A DNA stretch of 64,000 bases from Sphingobacterium sp. PCS056 (GCF_023273895.1 NZ_CP096883.1:744001-808000); one strand, 5' to 3'. Shown: positions 33,819-44,221, counted from the stretch's first letter. The notes: a model not told the origin generated them from the sequence alone. Program-made: numbers and translations.

Positions 33819-34334
33819 TTGGAAACAAATATTTTTATCATAAATAAAGAAAACTTTGAGCAAATATACCTGCAGTACTGGGAGGGTATGTTTGCTTTTT
33901 GTTTGAAAAACATTCAAGATGAAGAAGTCGCAAAAGAAATTGTGCAGGAAGTATTTAAGTCTTTATGGGAACGTCGCGATAGCCTTAGACTGAAAGAAGT
34001 AGAGCGTTACTTGATACGCGCCGTAAAACTAAAAACATTTGAATACATTCGTAACAAAGTTACTCGTCAGCAACATTTAGAAAATTTCACTAATAATAAA
34101 CAAAACTATTATGTGGAATATCCATTGATTGCCGAGGAACTGTCACAAAAAATATCAAAATTGGTCAATGAACTGCCTACTCAATGCAAAAAGGTTTTTC
34201 AGATGAGCAGAGATCAAGGCCTTACGAATAAAGAAATTGCCACGAAACTGTATATTTCAGAAAGAGCTGTAGAATATCATATTTCCAAGGCTTTAAAAAC
34301 GTTAAAAATGGAATTAACGGATTATATTAATTAA
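33819..34334 (+). CDS. ECF RNA polymerase sigma factor
   Basis: 171 aa using a TTG start at 33819, because the first in-frame ATG (codon 24) would cut off the start of sigma region 2. Region 2 (about 10-80) has FEQIYLQYWEGMFAFC and AKEIVQEVFKSLWERR; region 4 (about 110-165) has LPTQCKKVFQMSRDQGLTNKEIATKLYISERAVEYHISKAL. It resembles FecI-type sigma factors of Bacteroidota, which switch on an adjacent TonB receptor. An anti-sigma-like gene follows. Confidence 0.88.
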   Translation: METNIFIINKENFEQIYLQYWEGMFAFCLKNIQDEEVAKEIVQEVFKSLWERRDSLRLKEVERYLIRAVKLKTFEYIRNKVTRQQHLENFTNNKQNYYVEYPLIAEELSQKISKLVNELPTQCKKVFQMSRDQGLTNKEIATKLYISERAVEYHISKALKTLKMELTDYIN

Positions 34335-34351
34335 ATGATAAAGAATTCCTG

Positions 34352-34359
34352 TATTTTTG
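34352..34359 (+). promoter_or_regulatory. -7 promoter box before the anti-sigma-like gene (TATTTTTG)
   Basis: TATTTTTG fits TAnnTTTG and ends 18 nt before the ATG, so the anti-sigma-like gene may also be transcribed on its own. Confidence 0.4.
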
Positions 34360-34377
34360 TCATAAGTAAATATTGCG

Positions 34378-35016
34378 ATGCAAGTTGATCATAAGTTGAT
34401 AGAAAAATATCATTTGAACCAATGCACTCCAGAAGAACGAAATCTTGTGGAAGAATGGCTTATAGATGATACTTTAGACTTTCCCTCGCTTTCCATTTCT
34501 CAAGCAGACAAGTCCCATATCCAGTCAGAAATTTGGGAAAACATCAGTCCGCATCTCACGGAATCTCCCGTAATAAAAAATGAAAACCTGATTAAAAAAC
34601 GGTTTCGTTATATCGCTATCGCTGCTTCTCTACTTATTATATTTGGTTTCTATATATCTAAAAATAATATAGATAAGGAGATCAGTTATGCCATATTTGA
34701 CAATAGCACCGGTCCTAATTCAAAATATTTTGATAAGAATAACTATGAACTTATATTAGGAAAGCATGCTACCGCCAAGATTAATATCGAAACAGGAGAA
34801 TTTTTCTCATTAGGTACCATGGTGATCATACCTAAGAAAGATTTTGAGTTTAATTTTACAGGCACTAGGGAGAAAAAAGAGCTGAAAAATGGGGAAACTT
34901 ATTTTATCCTTAATTCTAAAAACACAGGTAAGCAAATTATTCTTTCCCAATCTGAACTTACTTTCTTAGCGCCTACGATACAAAACCAACTTAAATTACA
35001 GTTTAACAATATATAG
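34378..35016 (+). CDS. short FecR-like anti-sigma factor
   Basis: 212 aa. The N-terminal cytoplasmic part (1-75) starts like FecR proteins (LIEKYHLNQCTPEERNLVEEWL). One TM helix follows (about 79-96), then a periplasmic beta-rich FecR-like region with TAKINIETGEFFSLG. It is shorter than usual Bacteroidota FecR proteins (about 300-400 aa) and lacks the C-terminal part that contacts a TonB receptor's signalling domain. It should hold the adjacent sigma factor; how it would receive a signal is unclear. Confidence 0.7.
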   Translation: MQVDHKLIEKYHLNQCTPEERNLVEEWLIDDTLDFPSLSISQADKSHIQSEIWENISPHLTESPVIKNENLIKKRFRYIAIAASLLIIFGFYISKNNIDKEISYAIFDNSTGPNSKYFDKNNYELILGKHATAKINIETGEFFSLGTMVIIPKKDFEFNFTGTREKKELKNGETYFILNSKNTGKQIILSQSELTFLAPTIQNQLKLQFNNI

Positions 35017-35040
35017 TCGCCCATATTAATATCTTCTTTC

Positions 35041-36243
35041 ATGCAATTAAAACCTATTTCTAAATTTCTACTTCTTTTATTAATAGTTGTTTTTATTGGC
35101 TGTTCTAGTCGGGACCAAACTAGTCGTCCGAACGACAAATACAGTCTCTATATCATGAATAAGAATTTAGGCAATACAATTGTCACAGTCAATTCTCTTG
35201 ATTCAGGGATAGTTGATATTCTTAAGCAAGGTATCAATTTACCTACGCAATATTTTGATCGCAGCATTATCATTCATGACGGTTATTTCTATCACATAAA
35301 AAATGCAAAATTTCGCAAATTTGAAATTAAAGAAAATGCATTATCAGAAATAGCTGACATCGAAATGCCAGATGAATATATAGAAAATATGAATTGGCAA
35401 GGAAAAGACACATTATTGATTTTTACAGTTGATAATAAAACCTACAGCAAACTGCATTATTACAAAATAGATGTAAAGAAATTTGAAGTTCTACAAAAAG
35501 AACAAATAGCGCTACCCCCTGCCCCACCCAATTTTTCAACAGTATCAATTGGATTTAGCACTTTACATGACAAAAATTTGATCCTCGGATATACCTATAA
35601 TAAAGTCATCAATGAAACAGACTTTACAACAATTGACACGATGTATTTTGCGACACTAGATCCAGAGATATTGCAAGTAAAGTCCATAAATAAAGATAGT
35701 AGATCCACCTATCCAGGCGGCATCAATACCGTACAATCCTATAGCTTCCATGATGAACAAGGCAATTTTTACTTTATGAGCTGTCCTGGAATTGCCCTAG
35801 GAAACAATCTGACTAAACCGACAGCAATCTTTAGATTTGAAAAAAACAGTTCCATGATCGATCCTGACTATTGCATCAATTTAACTGCAGCCACAAAAAA
35901 TCATGCCTATGGCATGTGGTATCTAGGAAATAATGAAGCAATCATCCGCAGTGAAAGAAAAGATCGCTATACTGATTTTAGTGATCATCATTCCACTTAT
36001 CAATTTGAATATTATCGAGTAGATCTTTTGAAAAATAAGGTCACGAAGTTAGATCTCCCTTTTGATAAAGGCACCCGTAAGGAATCTGTGCTTGTCGAGA
36101 ATGGCAAAGCTTATATAACCATTGATGACAAAGATGATAATCATCAAATCTGGATATATGATATCAAGACAAAAAAAATCAATAAAGGATTAAAACTGAA
36201 CCATGAAACCAATTTCATTGTTCGTGTCGATAAATTGAATTAA
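35041..36243 (+). CDS. DUF4374-like surface lipoprotein
   Basis: 400 aa. Lipobox IGCSS near residue 20 after a hydrophobic leader. The body is repetitive beta structure, probably a beta-propeller. Its C-terminus (IWIYDIKTKKINKGLKL) resembles the end of the DUF4374 protein encoded at 39116, suggesting distant paralogy. It starts 24 bp after the anti-sigma gene and is presumably in the same unit. DUF4374-type proteins are commonly found beside TonB receptors; their ligand is unknown. Confidence 0.65.
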   Translation: MQLKPISKFLLLLLIVVFIGCSSRDQTSRPNDKYSLYIMNKNLGNTIVTVNSLDSGIVDILKQGINLPTQYFDRSIIIHDGYFYHIKNAKFRKFEIKENALSEIADIEMPDEYIENMNWQGKDTLLIFTVDNKTYSKLHYYKIDVKKFEVLQKEQIALPPAPPNFSTVSIGFSTLHDKNLILGYTYNKVINETDFTTIDTMYFATLDPEILQVKSINKDSRSTYPGGINTVQSYSFHDEQGNFYFMSCPGIALGNNLTKPTAIFRFEKNSSMIDPDYCINLTAATKNHAYGMWYLGNNEAIIRSERKDRYTDFSDHHSTYQFEYYRVDLLKNKVTKLDLPFDKGTRKESVLVENGKAYITIDDKDDNHQIWIYDIKTKKINKGLKLNHETNFIVRVDKLN

Positions 36244-36699
36244 TTTTTATTGACAAAAACAGATCGTTGTAAATTGGTATGCATTTCTATGGTTGACTCT
36301 TATTAAATTTAGATTCAGCTGTCAGATGTAGTAAAGTCATTAGATTAAGATTAACCTACTTCTCCGATTTATAGTATATAGCTTCAGAAAAATATCAAGC
36401 TATGATTACTACATGACCTAAAATCACAGTAAATAAACTGAACTCCTTCACAGATCTCTCTATCTTCAGAGCTTACTGCTTTTAATTACATCCCTCTAAT
36501 AAACCATCACTATAACTTATAATATTAGCAATTGATAGTTCCTTAATTCTCGTAGTTACTCCAATATTTATAAAATATGGACTAATTATAGTGCTATCAT
36601 TTAGGCGACTAACTTTTTTATCCATATTTCTCATACGTTGACCTTCGGTAAATGTAGAGTTACGCAACATCCTTATGTATAATTAATCTAAATAAAGGG
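36244..36699. other. intergenic region upstream of the first iron-type TonB receptor
   Basis: 456 bp of AT-rich sequence. I see no convincing gene; a 62-codon minus-strand frame (36482-36670) has no recognisable features. The promoter used by the ECF sigma factor for the receptor gene is likely here but cannot be identified from a single copy. Confidence 0.4.
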
Positions 36700-39090
36700 A
36701 TGTTAAAATTAAAAATTATATGGTTAAATCTATTTTTAATCATATCGCTTACTTGTTACGCACAGCAGAAAGGGGAACTTAAGGGAAAGGTAAGCACGAA
36801 TTCAAATGAACCGATAGAAGGAGCAACTATTACCCTGATAGGAACAAGCCAAGTTACACAAGCAGATAAGAATGGATTATTTTCAATCAAAAATCTTGCT
36901 TTTGGCAACCATACGATACGTATTTCAGCTGTTGGGCATCAAGCCAAAGACAAAGCATTCCACATGAGCCAATTAACAACAGAATTGTCCACGATCCACT
37001 TGACCACACAACATACCACAATGGATGAGGTAGAGATTGTTGCACGGTCAGAAGCCCAGGAAGTACAACAACAACCTTTTAATGTTACAGCTATAGATGC
37101 CAAGAAATTGTACAATACGACTATGGATATTGGGCAAGCTCTTAATCGAGTTTCTGGCGTGAGATTACGCGAGTCTGGTGGTGTCGGATCAAACATGTCT
37201 TTTAGCTTAAATGGATTTTCCGGAAATCAGATTAAGTTATTTTTAGATGGTATACCGATGGATAATTTTGGATCATCTTTCCAATTAAACAATATTCCTA
37301 TCAATTTTGCTGAACGTGTAGAAGTATACCGAGGAGTCGTCCCCGTATGGTTAGGAGGTGATGCTCTGGGTGGAGCAGTTAATATCGTGACAAAAAACCA
37401 ACCAGGCAAATATATCGATGCTTCCTATTCATTTGGATCATTCAATACCCATAAATCTTCTGTCAATACCGGTTACGTAGCTGACAACGGATTTACAATG
37501 ACATTATCTGCATTCCAAAACTATTCGGATAATAATTACTGGGTAAATGTAAGGTCATATAACTTCGATACGGAGAAATATTTTCCTGCCGAAAGAAGAA
37601 AACGTTTTCACGATACTTACAGAAATGAAACCTTGATCTATAATATAGGAGTTTCAAATAAAAAATATGCAGACCAACTTCTGTTTGGAATTACACTCGG
37701 TCAAAATAAAAAAGAAATCCAGACCGGCAATACCATGGAAGATGTATACGGTGGTAGAGAAAGCCTGGGGAATATTGTTCAACCTACATGGAAGTATATC
37801 AAGAAAAATTTATGGACAAAAGGTCTTGATGTTACTCTAAATGCACGTTACAATTTCGGTCAGGAAAGAAGTTTAGATACTGTACCTCGAAAATTCACTT
37901 GGACTGGAGAAAGTAGACCTAAAAATCCGGATCAACCCAATGCACCAGGAGGAGAAAATGAATTAACAGATTACCGCTATAAAAACAATAATGGCAATCT
38001 TACGGCTAACATTTCTTATGCAATCAATGATCAGCACAGCATCATGATCAATCATTTGTTGACAACATTTGATAGAAAGGGTAAAGATCATTATTATCCA
38101 GATTTAGAAATTAACAAACTTCCTCGCAAGACAACAAAAAATATTACTGGAATCGGATATAGAACCTCGTTAAAGGATCATTGGGACGCCAATCTTTTTA
38201 TTAAAAACTATAACCAAAACGGAAAATACTTCAATGAAACTGGTGTCGATGTATACGAAGATATAGCTATATCAATAAATAAATTCGGATATGGCTTAGC
38301 AACCTCCTATTTTATTAATCCAAATATACAATTAAAAGCTTCTTATGAAAAAGCGTATAGACTTCCAGACAACACCGAATTATTTGGTGATGCCATAAAT
38401 ATAAGTGGCAACCCGACCTTAAGACCCGAGAGCACTGACAATATTAACTTCGGATTGTCTTATGTTCTGAAATGGAAGGAAAGCAATCAACTCATCATCG
38501 ATGCCAATTACATTTACCGAAATGCTCAAGATTTTATACGCCAATACGTAGGACCACTGACCAGTAATAACAAAAGAGAGCTCAAGAGTGCTAACCTAAG
38601 AAGTGTAAAGAATAATAGTATAGATATCAATTTAAAATATTATTTCAAAAATCAGCTTTCTATTGGGGGTAATATAACTTACCAAAACTTAATCAATACA
38701 ACTAAAGTTGAGCCTGCGCAAATTATACAAAGCAGCATCTATAAAGATCGAATGCCGAATATGCCTTTTCTATATGGCAATGCGGACGCTGCGTACTATT
38801 TTCACCATTTAGGCAAACAAAATAATACGCTGACAATAGGATACAATCTACAATATATACAAGAGTTCTTTTTAGATTGGCCAAGTTTAGCGACCCCATC
38901 TGAACGATATAGAATCCCAACCCAAGTATCCCATGATGTCAATATCATTTATTCTTTAGCTTCTGGAAAATATAATATTGCTTTAGAATGTAATAACCTC
39001 ACGGATGCAACGCGTTTTGACAATTTCGAAATGCAAAAACCAAGTAGATCTTTCAATATTAAGTTCAGATACTTTATACGTACAAAATAA
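36700..39090 (+). CDS. TonB-dependent receptor, probable siderophore type
   Basis: 796 aa. Signal peptide ending at YAQ (about 22), a carboxypeptidase-D-like regulatory domain (about 25-105: GKVSTNSNEPIEGATITLIG), a plug domain (about 115-230, including FAERVEVYRGVVPVWLGGDALGGAVNIVT) and a 22-strand barrel with an aromatic C-terminal strand. It lacks the extra N-terminal STN signalling domain. Located between an ECF sigma/FecR-like pair and DUF4374 and PepSY genes, it most likely imports an iron chelate. The next gene starts 26 bp downstream. Confidence 0.9.
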   Translation: MLKLKIIWLNLFLIISLTCYAQQKGELKGKVSTNSNEPIEGATITLIGTSQVTQADKNGLFSIKNLAFGNHTIRISAVGHQAKDKAFHMSQLTTELSTIHLTTQHTTMDEVEIVARSEAQEVQQQPFNVTAIDAKKLYNTTMDIGQALNRVSGVRLRESGGVGSNMSFSLNGFSGNQIKLFLDGIPMDNFGSSFQLNNIPINFAERVEVYRGVVPVWLGGDALGGAVNIVTKNQPGKYIDASYSFGSFNTHKSSVNTGYVADNGFTMTLSAFQNYSDNNYWVNVRSYNFDTEKYFPAERRKRFHDTYRNETLIYNIGVSNKKYADQLLFGITLGQNKKEIQTGNTMEDVYGGRESLGNIVQPTWKYIKKNLWTKGLDVTLNARYNFGQERSLDTVPRKFTWTGESRPKNPDQPNAPGGENELTDYRYKNNNGNLTANISYAINDQHSIMINHLLTTFDRKGKDHYYPDLEINKLPRKTTKNITGIGYRTSLKDHWDANLFIKNYNQNGKYFNETGVDVYEDIAISINKFGYGLATSYFINPNIQLKASYEKAYRLPDNTELFGDAINISGNPTLRPESTDNINFGLSYVLKWKESNQLIIDANYIYRNAQDFIRQYVGPLTSNNKRELKSANLRSVKNNSIDINLKYYFKNQLSIGGNITYQNLINTTKVEPAQIIQSSIYKDRMPNMPFLYGNADAAYYFHHLGKQNNTLTIGYNLQYIQEFFLDWPSLATPSERYRIPTQVSHDVNIIYSLASGKYNIALECNNLTDATRFDNFEMQKPSRSFNIKFRYFIRTK

Positions 39091-39115
39091 CAATCACAAT
39101 TCAACAACAAATACA

Positions 39116-40372
39116 ATGAAAAATTTAAACATTTTAAAAATGCTAACACTGGCATGTGGTGTTTTAGCCATTACTGCATGTTCAAAAGATAATCCTTCAG
39201 ATGGAGAAGGTGATACTGGAAATTCTGGAAAAAGAGAAAAATTTGTTTTTATAGTGAATGGACAAGGTGCTGGCGAAGGTGGAGCTACAGGCAATTATAT
39301 CTTAGCAACAGACAATGTAAATGAGGGTTCTATCAGTATAGTAGGCAATGGTATGCCCGCTACAGAATTGTCCTTTATCAACCAAAACAACCATATCTTC
39401 GGATTAACATATGGCGGTCAAGGTCCAATAACACTTTATAATATTGATAATAAAGGTGATTTACAAAGACTTAAAGATGAGCAAGTAAATGCAGAAACTG
39501 CGGGTATCTATGGTCATTATGGTGACAAAAACATTATTTTAGGTACAACCAATAGAAGTATAGTTAATCCTGTTGCAACACTAAGAAATTACGATGCACA
39601 AAACTTCTCTATAGCAAATAAAAACACAGTAGACTTATCTAAAGTACTAGGAGGCACCAGAATGGCCATCTGGACGGGTGTATTTCAAGTTGGAAGTAAA
39701 ATATATATCCCTTTTCAATCGGCTGATGGTTCAGGCAATTGGGGTGGAAAATTTACGACTACCGACACAACCTATATCGGGATATTCTCTTATCCAGAGT
39801 TGAAATTTGAAAAAACCATCAGAGATGGTCGTGGTTCACACATAGGAAACTGGTGGGCCCAGCAAGGTCTTGCTGTTGACGATAAAGGCGATGCATATGT
39901 GTGGTTCTCTGCAAATGAAGCATCATTAGTCTCTAAAAACAAATCGGGATTCCTAAGAATCAAGAAAGGAACAGATGAATTTGATAAAGACTATTATTTT
40001 GATATCGAATCATTAGGAAATGGAAAAATTGCTAGAGGAAGCTATCTTAAAGATGACAAATTTTTAATGACCATCTATAATAAAGGCCAGCAAGCTGAAG
40101 GTGTAGGTGGTGGATTAGTCAAATTATATATTGTAGATATCCAAACAAAAAAGATGACAGAAATCAAAGAAATTCCTGCTCATGAGCAACAAGGCTATAA
40201 AGATGTCGTATTTGTTGAAAAAGATGGTAGCAAGGCTTACTATACATGTCAAAACTTAGAAGACAAACAATATTATACTTACACGATTGACATCAAGAAT
40301 GCAACAGCGAAAAAAGGTTTAAAATTTGTCGGAGTAGCAGGTGTTTCGTCAATGAGTAAAATCAATTATTAA
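39116..40372 (+). CDS. DUF4374 domain lipoprotein
   Basis: 418 aa from the ATG at 39116 (MKNLNILKMLTLACG). An in-frame start at 39005 would lie inside the receptor gene and lacks a leader. Lipobox AITACS near residue 22, a short Gly/Asp/Ser linker, then a beta-propeller-like body. The C-terminus KGLKFVGVAGVSSMSKI is typical of DUF4374. Probably an outer-membrane-anchored partner of the TonB receptor upstream. Function not established. A strong terminator follows. Confidence 0.85.
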   Translation: MKNLNILKMLTLACGVLAITACSKDNPSDGEGDTGNSGKREKFVFIVNGQGAGEGGATGNYILATDNVNEGSISIVGNGMPATELSFINQNNHIFGLTYGGQGPITLYNIDNKGDLQRLKDEQVNAETAGIYGHYGDKNIILGTTNRSIVNPVATLRNYDAQNFSIANKNTVDLSKVLGGTRMAIWTGVFQVGSKIYIPFQSADGSGNWGGKFTTTDTTYIGIFSYPELKFEKTIRDGRGSHIGNWWAQQGLAVDDKGDAYVWFSANEASLVSKNKSGFLRIKKGTDEFDKDYYFDIESLGNGKIARGSYLKDDKFLMTIYNKGQQAEGVGGGLVKLYIVDIQTKKMTEIKEIPAHEQQGYKDVVFVEKDGSKAYYTCQNLEDKQYYTYTIDIKNATAKKGLKFVGVAGVSSMSKINY

Positions 40373-40380
40373 AAAATTCC

Positions 40381-40422
40381 ATTTATTCTGTCAAAGTATC
40401 CCTTTGACAGAATAAATTTTAT
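40381..40422 (+). terminator. terminator after the DUF4374 gene
   Basis: Perfect 16-bp stem ATTTATTCTGTCAAAG / CTTTGACAGAATAAAT with a 5-nt loop, followed by TTTTAT. Confidence 0.82.
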
Positions 40423-40450
40423 CACTTCATACATATTACTGTAAATCATT

Positions 40451-41584
40451 ATGCTCAGCAAAATTAATGCATGGTTACATCTTTGGTTGGGATTAGCGGC
40501 AGGTATACCTGTCGTCATCCTGAGTATTACTGGCTGTGTGCTTGTCTTCGAACATGACATCAAAGAATTAACCACCAACTATATTCGAGTAGAAGCACAA
40601 AAGTCCGAGGATCAACTCCCTCCTTCTGCCATATATAAAGCAGTCCAAGCCGCTATTCCAGACAAAGAAATCGCTAGTTCATGGTACTACGGTTTAGACA
40701 AATCCGTAAAAGTAAGTTTAGATCACTCTGACAGTTTAGTTTATGTAAACCCTTACACCGCCGAGATACTAGCCGTAGTCAACCACGAAGATTTTTTTCA
40801 TTTCATGGATGAGGGGCACCGTCACTTATGGATGCCAAACAAGATAGGTCGTCAAGTTGTAGGCTGGAGTACATTTATATTCTTTTCGCTATTAATAACA
40901 GGACTTATATTGTGGTGGCCAAAAAAATGGAATAAAAGATCTCGGGAACAAAGTTTCAAAATAAAATGGCGCGCTAAATTTAAACGTGTTACTTATGACC
41001 TGCATAATGTTTTAGGTTTTTACGCATTGACAATCGCATTAGTGATGTGCCTTACTGGATTAGTGATGAGTTTTCCTTGGATGCGCAAATCCGTGGTATG
41101 GCTTAGTGGAGGATATCCAAACAAACCTAACGTCGAACAAGTAGAAAAAGAAACTCCAGATGACCAACCTTTAAATGATGCATTGCTCGTTGCGGATCAA
41201 ATCTGGTATAAAGTACGACATGAATACGCTCGTCATAATAAAGAAGCAGTTATCGTACACTACCCTGAGGAAGAAGAAAAAACAGTTTATGCTTGTACGG
41301 ATATGGCAAACGGAACATGGAGAGATTTAAATTTTGATCGCAATACTTTAGAACTCACCGGTCGAAAACAAGGACCTATCGATGATGCGAACACCACAGA
41401 ATGGCTCATGCGGTCAAATTATGCCCTACATACAGGATTTATTGGTGGAATGACCACTAAGATCATCTACTTTTTAGCTTCACTCATTTGTGCAACTTTA
41501 CCCATTACTGGCTTCTATATCTGGTGGGGGAAAAAGAAAAAAACAGTAAAAAAATCCAAAAAAGTTCCATCCATAACCACTTAA
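40451..41584 (+). CDS. PepSY-domain inner membrane protein
   Basis: 377 aa. The start MLSKINAWLHLWLGLAAGIPVVILSITGCVLVFEHDI is typical of PepSY-associated TM proteins. TM helices at about 8-30, 138-160, 190-212 and 340-362; PepSY-like periplasmic segments lie between them, with conserved His residues (FHFMDEGHRHLWM, LHTGFIGG). The end is a Lys-rich cytoplasmic tail. Related proteins act as membrane ferric-siderophore reductases, which fits this locus. The next TonB receptor gene begins 10 bp downstream. Confidence 0.88.
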   Translation: MLSKINAWLHLWLGLAAGIPVVILSITGCVLVFEHDIKELTTNYIRVEAQKSEDQLPPSAIYKAVQAAIPDKEIASSWYYGLDKSVKVSLDHSDSLVYVNPYTAEILAVVNHEDFFHFMDEGHRHLWMPNKIGRQVVGWSTFIFFSLLITGLILWWPKKWNKRSREQSFKIKWRAKFKRVTYDLHNVLGFYALTIALVMCLTGLVMSFPWMRKSVVWLSGGYPNKPNVEQVEKETPDDQPLNDALLVADQIWYKVRHEYARHNKEAVIVHYPEEEEKTVYACTDMANGTWRDLNFDRNTLELTGRKQGPIDDANTTEWLMRSNYALHTGFIGGMTTKIIYFLASLICATLPITGFYIWWGKKKKTVKKSKKVPSITT

Positions 41585-41594
41585 TCTTGCTGAC

Positions 41595-44036
41595 ATGTTT
41601 CATCACTGTAGATACTTTATTAGTTTATTTTTAGTTTTCACCTTATTTGCTGCATCTGCTCAAAATTCTACTACAATCGTTGGTCGTATCATAGATGAAA
41701 ATGCAGCACCAATCCCATATGCACAAGTAAGTCTACATCATGCTCCTGATGGACGTGTCGCAAAAATTATAGTAGCAGATAGTATTGGAAATTTTACTTT
41801 TCCAAATACATCCAATGGAAATTACTATGTGCATATAAAAAACATGACCCACCAAGATCTCTTAACCCCACATTTTAGATTAAGCGAGCACATCAGCAAA
41901 CACGATCTTGGAAAAATAATGCTTCAACAAAATAATGCCTATCTGGACGAAGTTGTTATCCATAAACGGAAACAATTTATTGAACAGCACCAAGATAAAA
42001 CAGTATTTAATATCGAAAACTCAGCACTGGCAGACGGAAATAGTGGTCTAGAATTACTCACCAAGATTCCAGGAATCAGCTTGGATGATAAGGGCAGTTT
42101 CAGTTTAAAGGGTAAATCAGGAGCCTCTATCATGATCAATGGTAAACTGACCTATCTTTCTGCAGATCAGCTCGCCAATTTATTAAGAAGTACTTCATCA
42201 ACAGATATTACCAAGATAGAAGTCATGACCAATCCAAACGCCAAACAAGATGCTGCCGGAACCTCAGGCATTATCAATATTGTCCTTAAAAAAGGGGTAA
42301 AGCAAGGATGGAATGGGACTGTCTCTGGTAATTTAGGTGCAGGTCGAGGACTACATCTGGGTGGAAGTTTGGACTTGAATTATAGAACCGATAAAGTAAA
42401 CATCTTTGGAAATTACAATCAATACTTTCAAAATCTAGAGTATTACAATTCATTAACACGCTATTTTTATAAAGATTCACGAAAAGAACCAGAAACTTTT
42501 GCTCAACAGGAAAACAAGATACAGCCGAAACTTCGTTCTAATAATTTCAGAGTTGGGATGGACTTTTACTTAACGTCCAAACAGACTCTCGGCTTTCTAG
42601 TAAATGGAGGTTTTGGTAAATATCCTAAATATGAACCAACCACCAATCATTTTAGAAACTATACAACAAAAGATCTCATCTGGTCAGCTTCCACTATAAC
42701 CGAGGGGAAAGAAAGATGGGAAGATATGCTTTACAACATCAATTATAATTGGAAATTTAATGAAAATGGTCACGAACTAAAAGTAGATGTAGATTTTATT
42801 GACCACTATTCCAAAATGGATCAAACACTTACTACCCAATATAGTAATGAAAATCAAAAAAATATACGCCCCCTATCGTCACGTATCGGTGATATCCCGT
42901 CTGACAGTAAAGTATACGTCGCGAAAATCGATTATACCCTTCCATTTAGTGAAAGTTTTAAATTAGAAACGGGTTGGAAAGCAAGCCATATCCGGACAGA
43001 GAATGATCTACAGTATGATACTCTTCAAAACGAAAATTATGTTCCCGATCAATCGACAAGCAATCACTTCATCTATAAAGAGACAATACAAGCAGGTTAT
43101 GTCAATATCTCAAAAACGTGGAATAAATTTTCAACACAAGTAGGATTACGAGCAGAACACACGTCCACCGATGGAGATCAAATCACTTTAAATGAGCAAT
43201 TCTCTAAAGATTATTTAAAGTTTTTCCCTTCAGCATTTCTATCCTATAGCATCAATAACAATCACAAGCTGCAATTAAGTTACAGCTATCGTGTTGAACG
43301 ACCTTCATTTTGGAGCCTAAATCCATTCCGTGTGTATACTGATCCTTTCTCCTATTCAGAAGGAAATTCAAAACTAGATCCCGCTTACGAGCATGCATAT
43401 GAAGCGAACTACACTCTAGCCAACAAATACATATTTACGTTAAATTATGCAGACAGATCAAATGTCGTAAATGAGATCATTGGATTAGATCCTACCAATA
43501 ATCAGATTACCTACGAAAGACCGGAAAATATTGGCTCATTCAAAAATTTCGGAATATCATTTATGGCACCTACCCAATTTTTTACTTGGTGGACAGCAAC
43601 ACATTTTGTCAACTACTATAGAAATGAATACGAGATTCCACAGGAAGATGCCTTGATCAAACGTTCAGGAAATACATTATCATTAAATACACAAAATAAT
43701 TTTAAACTCCCAAAAAATTGGTCAATAGAGATTGGTGGAAACTATAATTCCGGATTGACTATTGGTCTAACTGATATCAAAAGTTATGGGGTTGTTTATT
43801 CAGGAATACAAAAGAGTATTTTACAAAAAAAAGCAACCATTAAAGTTGTAGTCAACGATATATTCCATACTAATAATCGTCGCTATGAAACCATTTCAAA
43901 TGCCGTTAGATTAATAGGAAGATCTAATCCCGATAGCAGAACAGCTATATTATCTTTCAATTATCGATTTGGAGGATCTGAAAATACAACAAAAAAACGA
44001 TCAACAGGATCTGAAGATATAAAAAATAGATTGTAA
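41595..44036 (+). CDS. TonB-dependent receptor of the outer-membrane beta-barrel family
   Basis: 813 aa. Signal peptide (cleavage near SAQ, about 22), N-terminal CarboxypepD_reg-like domain (about 25-105), a plug-like region with the GKSGASIMINGKLTYLSADQL segment, and a C-terminal barrel of the OMP_b-brl_3 type starting near residue 380. These receptors differ from classical siderophore receptors but often lie next to PepSY proteins, as here. Ligand unknown; an iron or metal chelate is the best guess. A long hairpin follows the gene. Confidence 0.88.
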   Translation: MFHHCRYFISLFLVFTLFAASAQNSTTIVGRIIDENAAPIPYAQVSLHHAPDGRVAKIIVADSIGNFTFPNTSNGNYYVHIKNMTHQDLLTPHFRLSEHISKHDLGKIMLQQNNAYLDEVVIHKRKQFIEQHQDKTVFNIENSALADGNSGLELLTKIPGISLDDKGSFSLKGKSGASIMINGKLTYLSADQLANLLRSTSSTDITKIEVMTNPNAKQDAAGTSGIINIVLKKGVKQGWNGTVSGNLGAGRGLHLGGSLDLNYRTDKVNIFGNYNQYFQNLEYYNSLTRYFYKDSRKEPETFAQQENKIQPKLRSNNFRVGMDFYLTSKQTLGFLVNGGFGKYPKYEPTTNHFRNYTTKDLIWSASTITEGKERWEDMLYNINYNWKFNENGHELKVDVDFIDHYSKMDQTLTTQYSNENQKNIRPLSSRIGDIPSDSKVYVAKIDYTLPFSESFKLETGWKASHIRTENDLQYDTLQNENYVPDQSTSNHFIYKETIQAGYVNISKTWNKFSTQVGLRAEHTSTDGDQITLNEQFSKDYLKFFPSAFLSYSINNNHKLQLSYSYRVERPSFWSLNPFRVYTDPFSYSEGNSKLDPAYEHAYEANYTLANKYIFTLNYADRSNVVNEIIGLDPTNNQITYERPENIGSFKNFGISFMAPTQFFTWWTATHFVNYYRNEYEIPQEDALIKRSGNTLSLNTQNNFKLPKNWSIEIGGNYNSGLTIGLTDIKSYGVVYSGIQKSILQKKATIKVVVNDIFHTNNRRYETISNAVRLIGRSNPDSRTAILSFNYRFGGSENTTKKRSTGSEDIKNRL

Positions 44037-44072
44037 AAAGATCTTAAAATAGCACAACAGAAATCTCTAAAG

Positions 44073-44118
44073 ATACACAAAGAGCTATCAAGTTAAAAGT
44101 TGATAGCTCTTTGTGTAT
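44073..44118 (+). terminator. terminator after the second iron-locus receptor
   Basis: Perfect 19-bp stem ATACACAAAGAGCTATCAA / TTGATAGCTCTTTGTGTAT with an 8-nt loop. No long T run follows, but the stem is the strongest in the window. Confidence 0.7.
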
Positions 44119-44221
44119 ATCACCTGTTACAATTAGAGCTCATAAAATCATGATATTCCATTCTAATTATCATATGACATTCATATCAACTATAGCATAA
44201 ATAGAACTATTTCAAATTTAC

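Noticed and set aside
36482..36670. 62-codon minus-strand frame in the gap before the TonB receptor
   Set aside because: No recognisable motif, start context or promoter, and stop-free runs of this length are common; not called as a gene.
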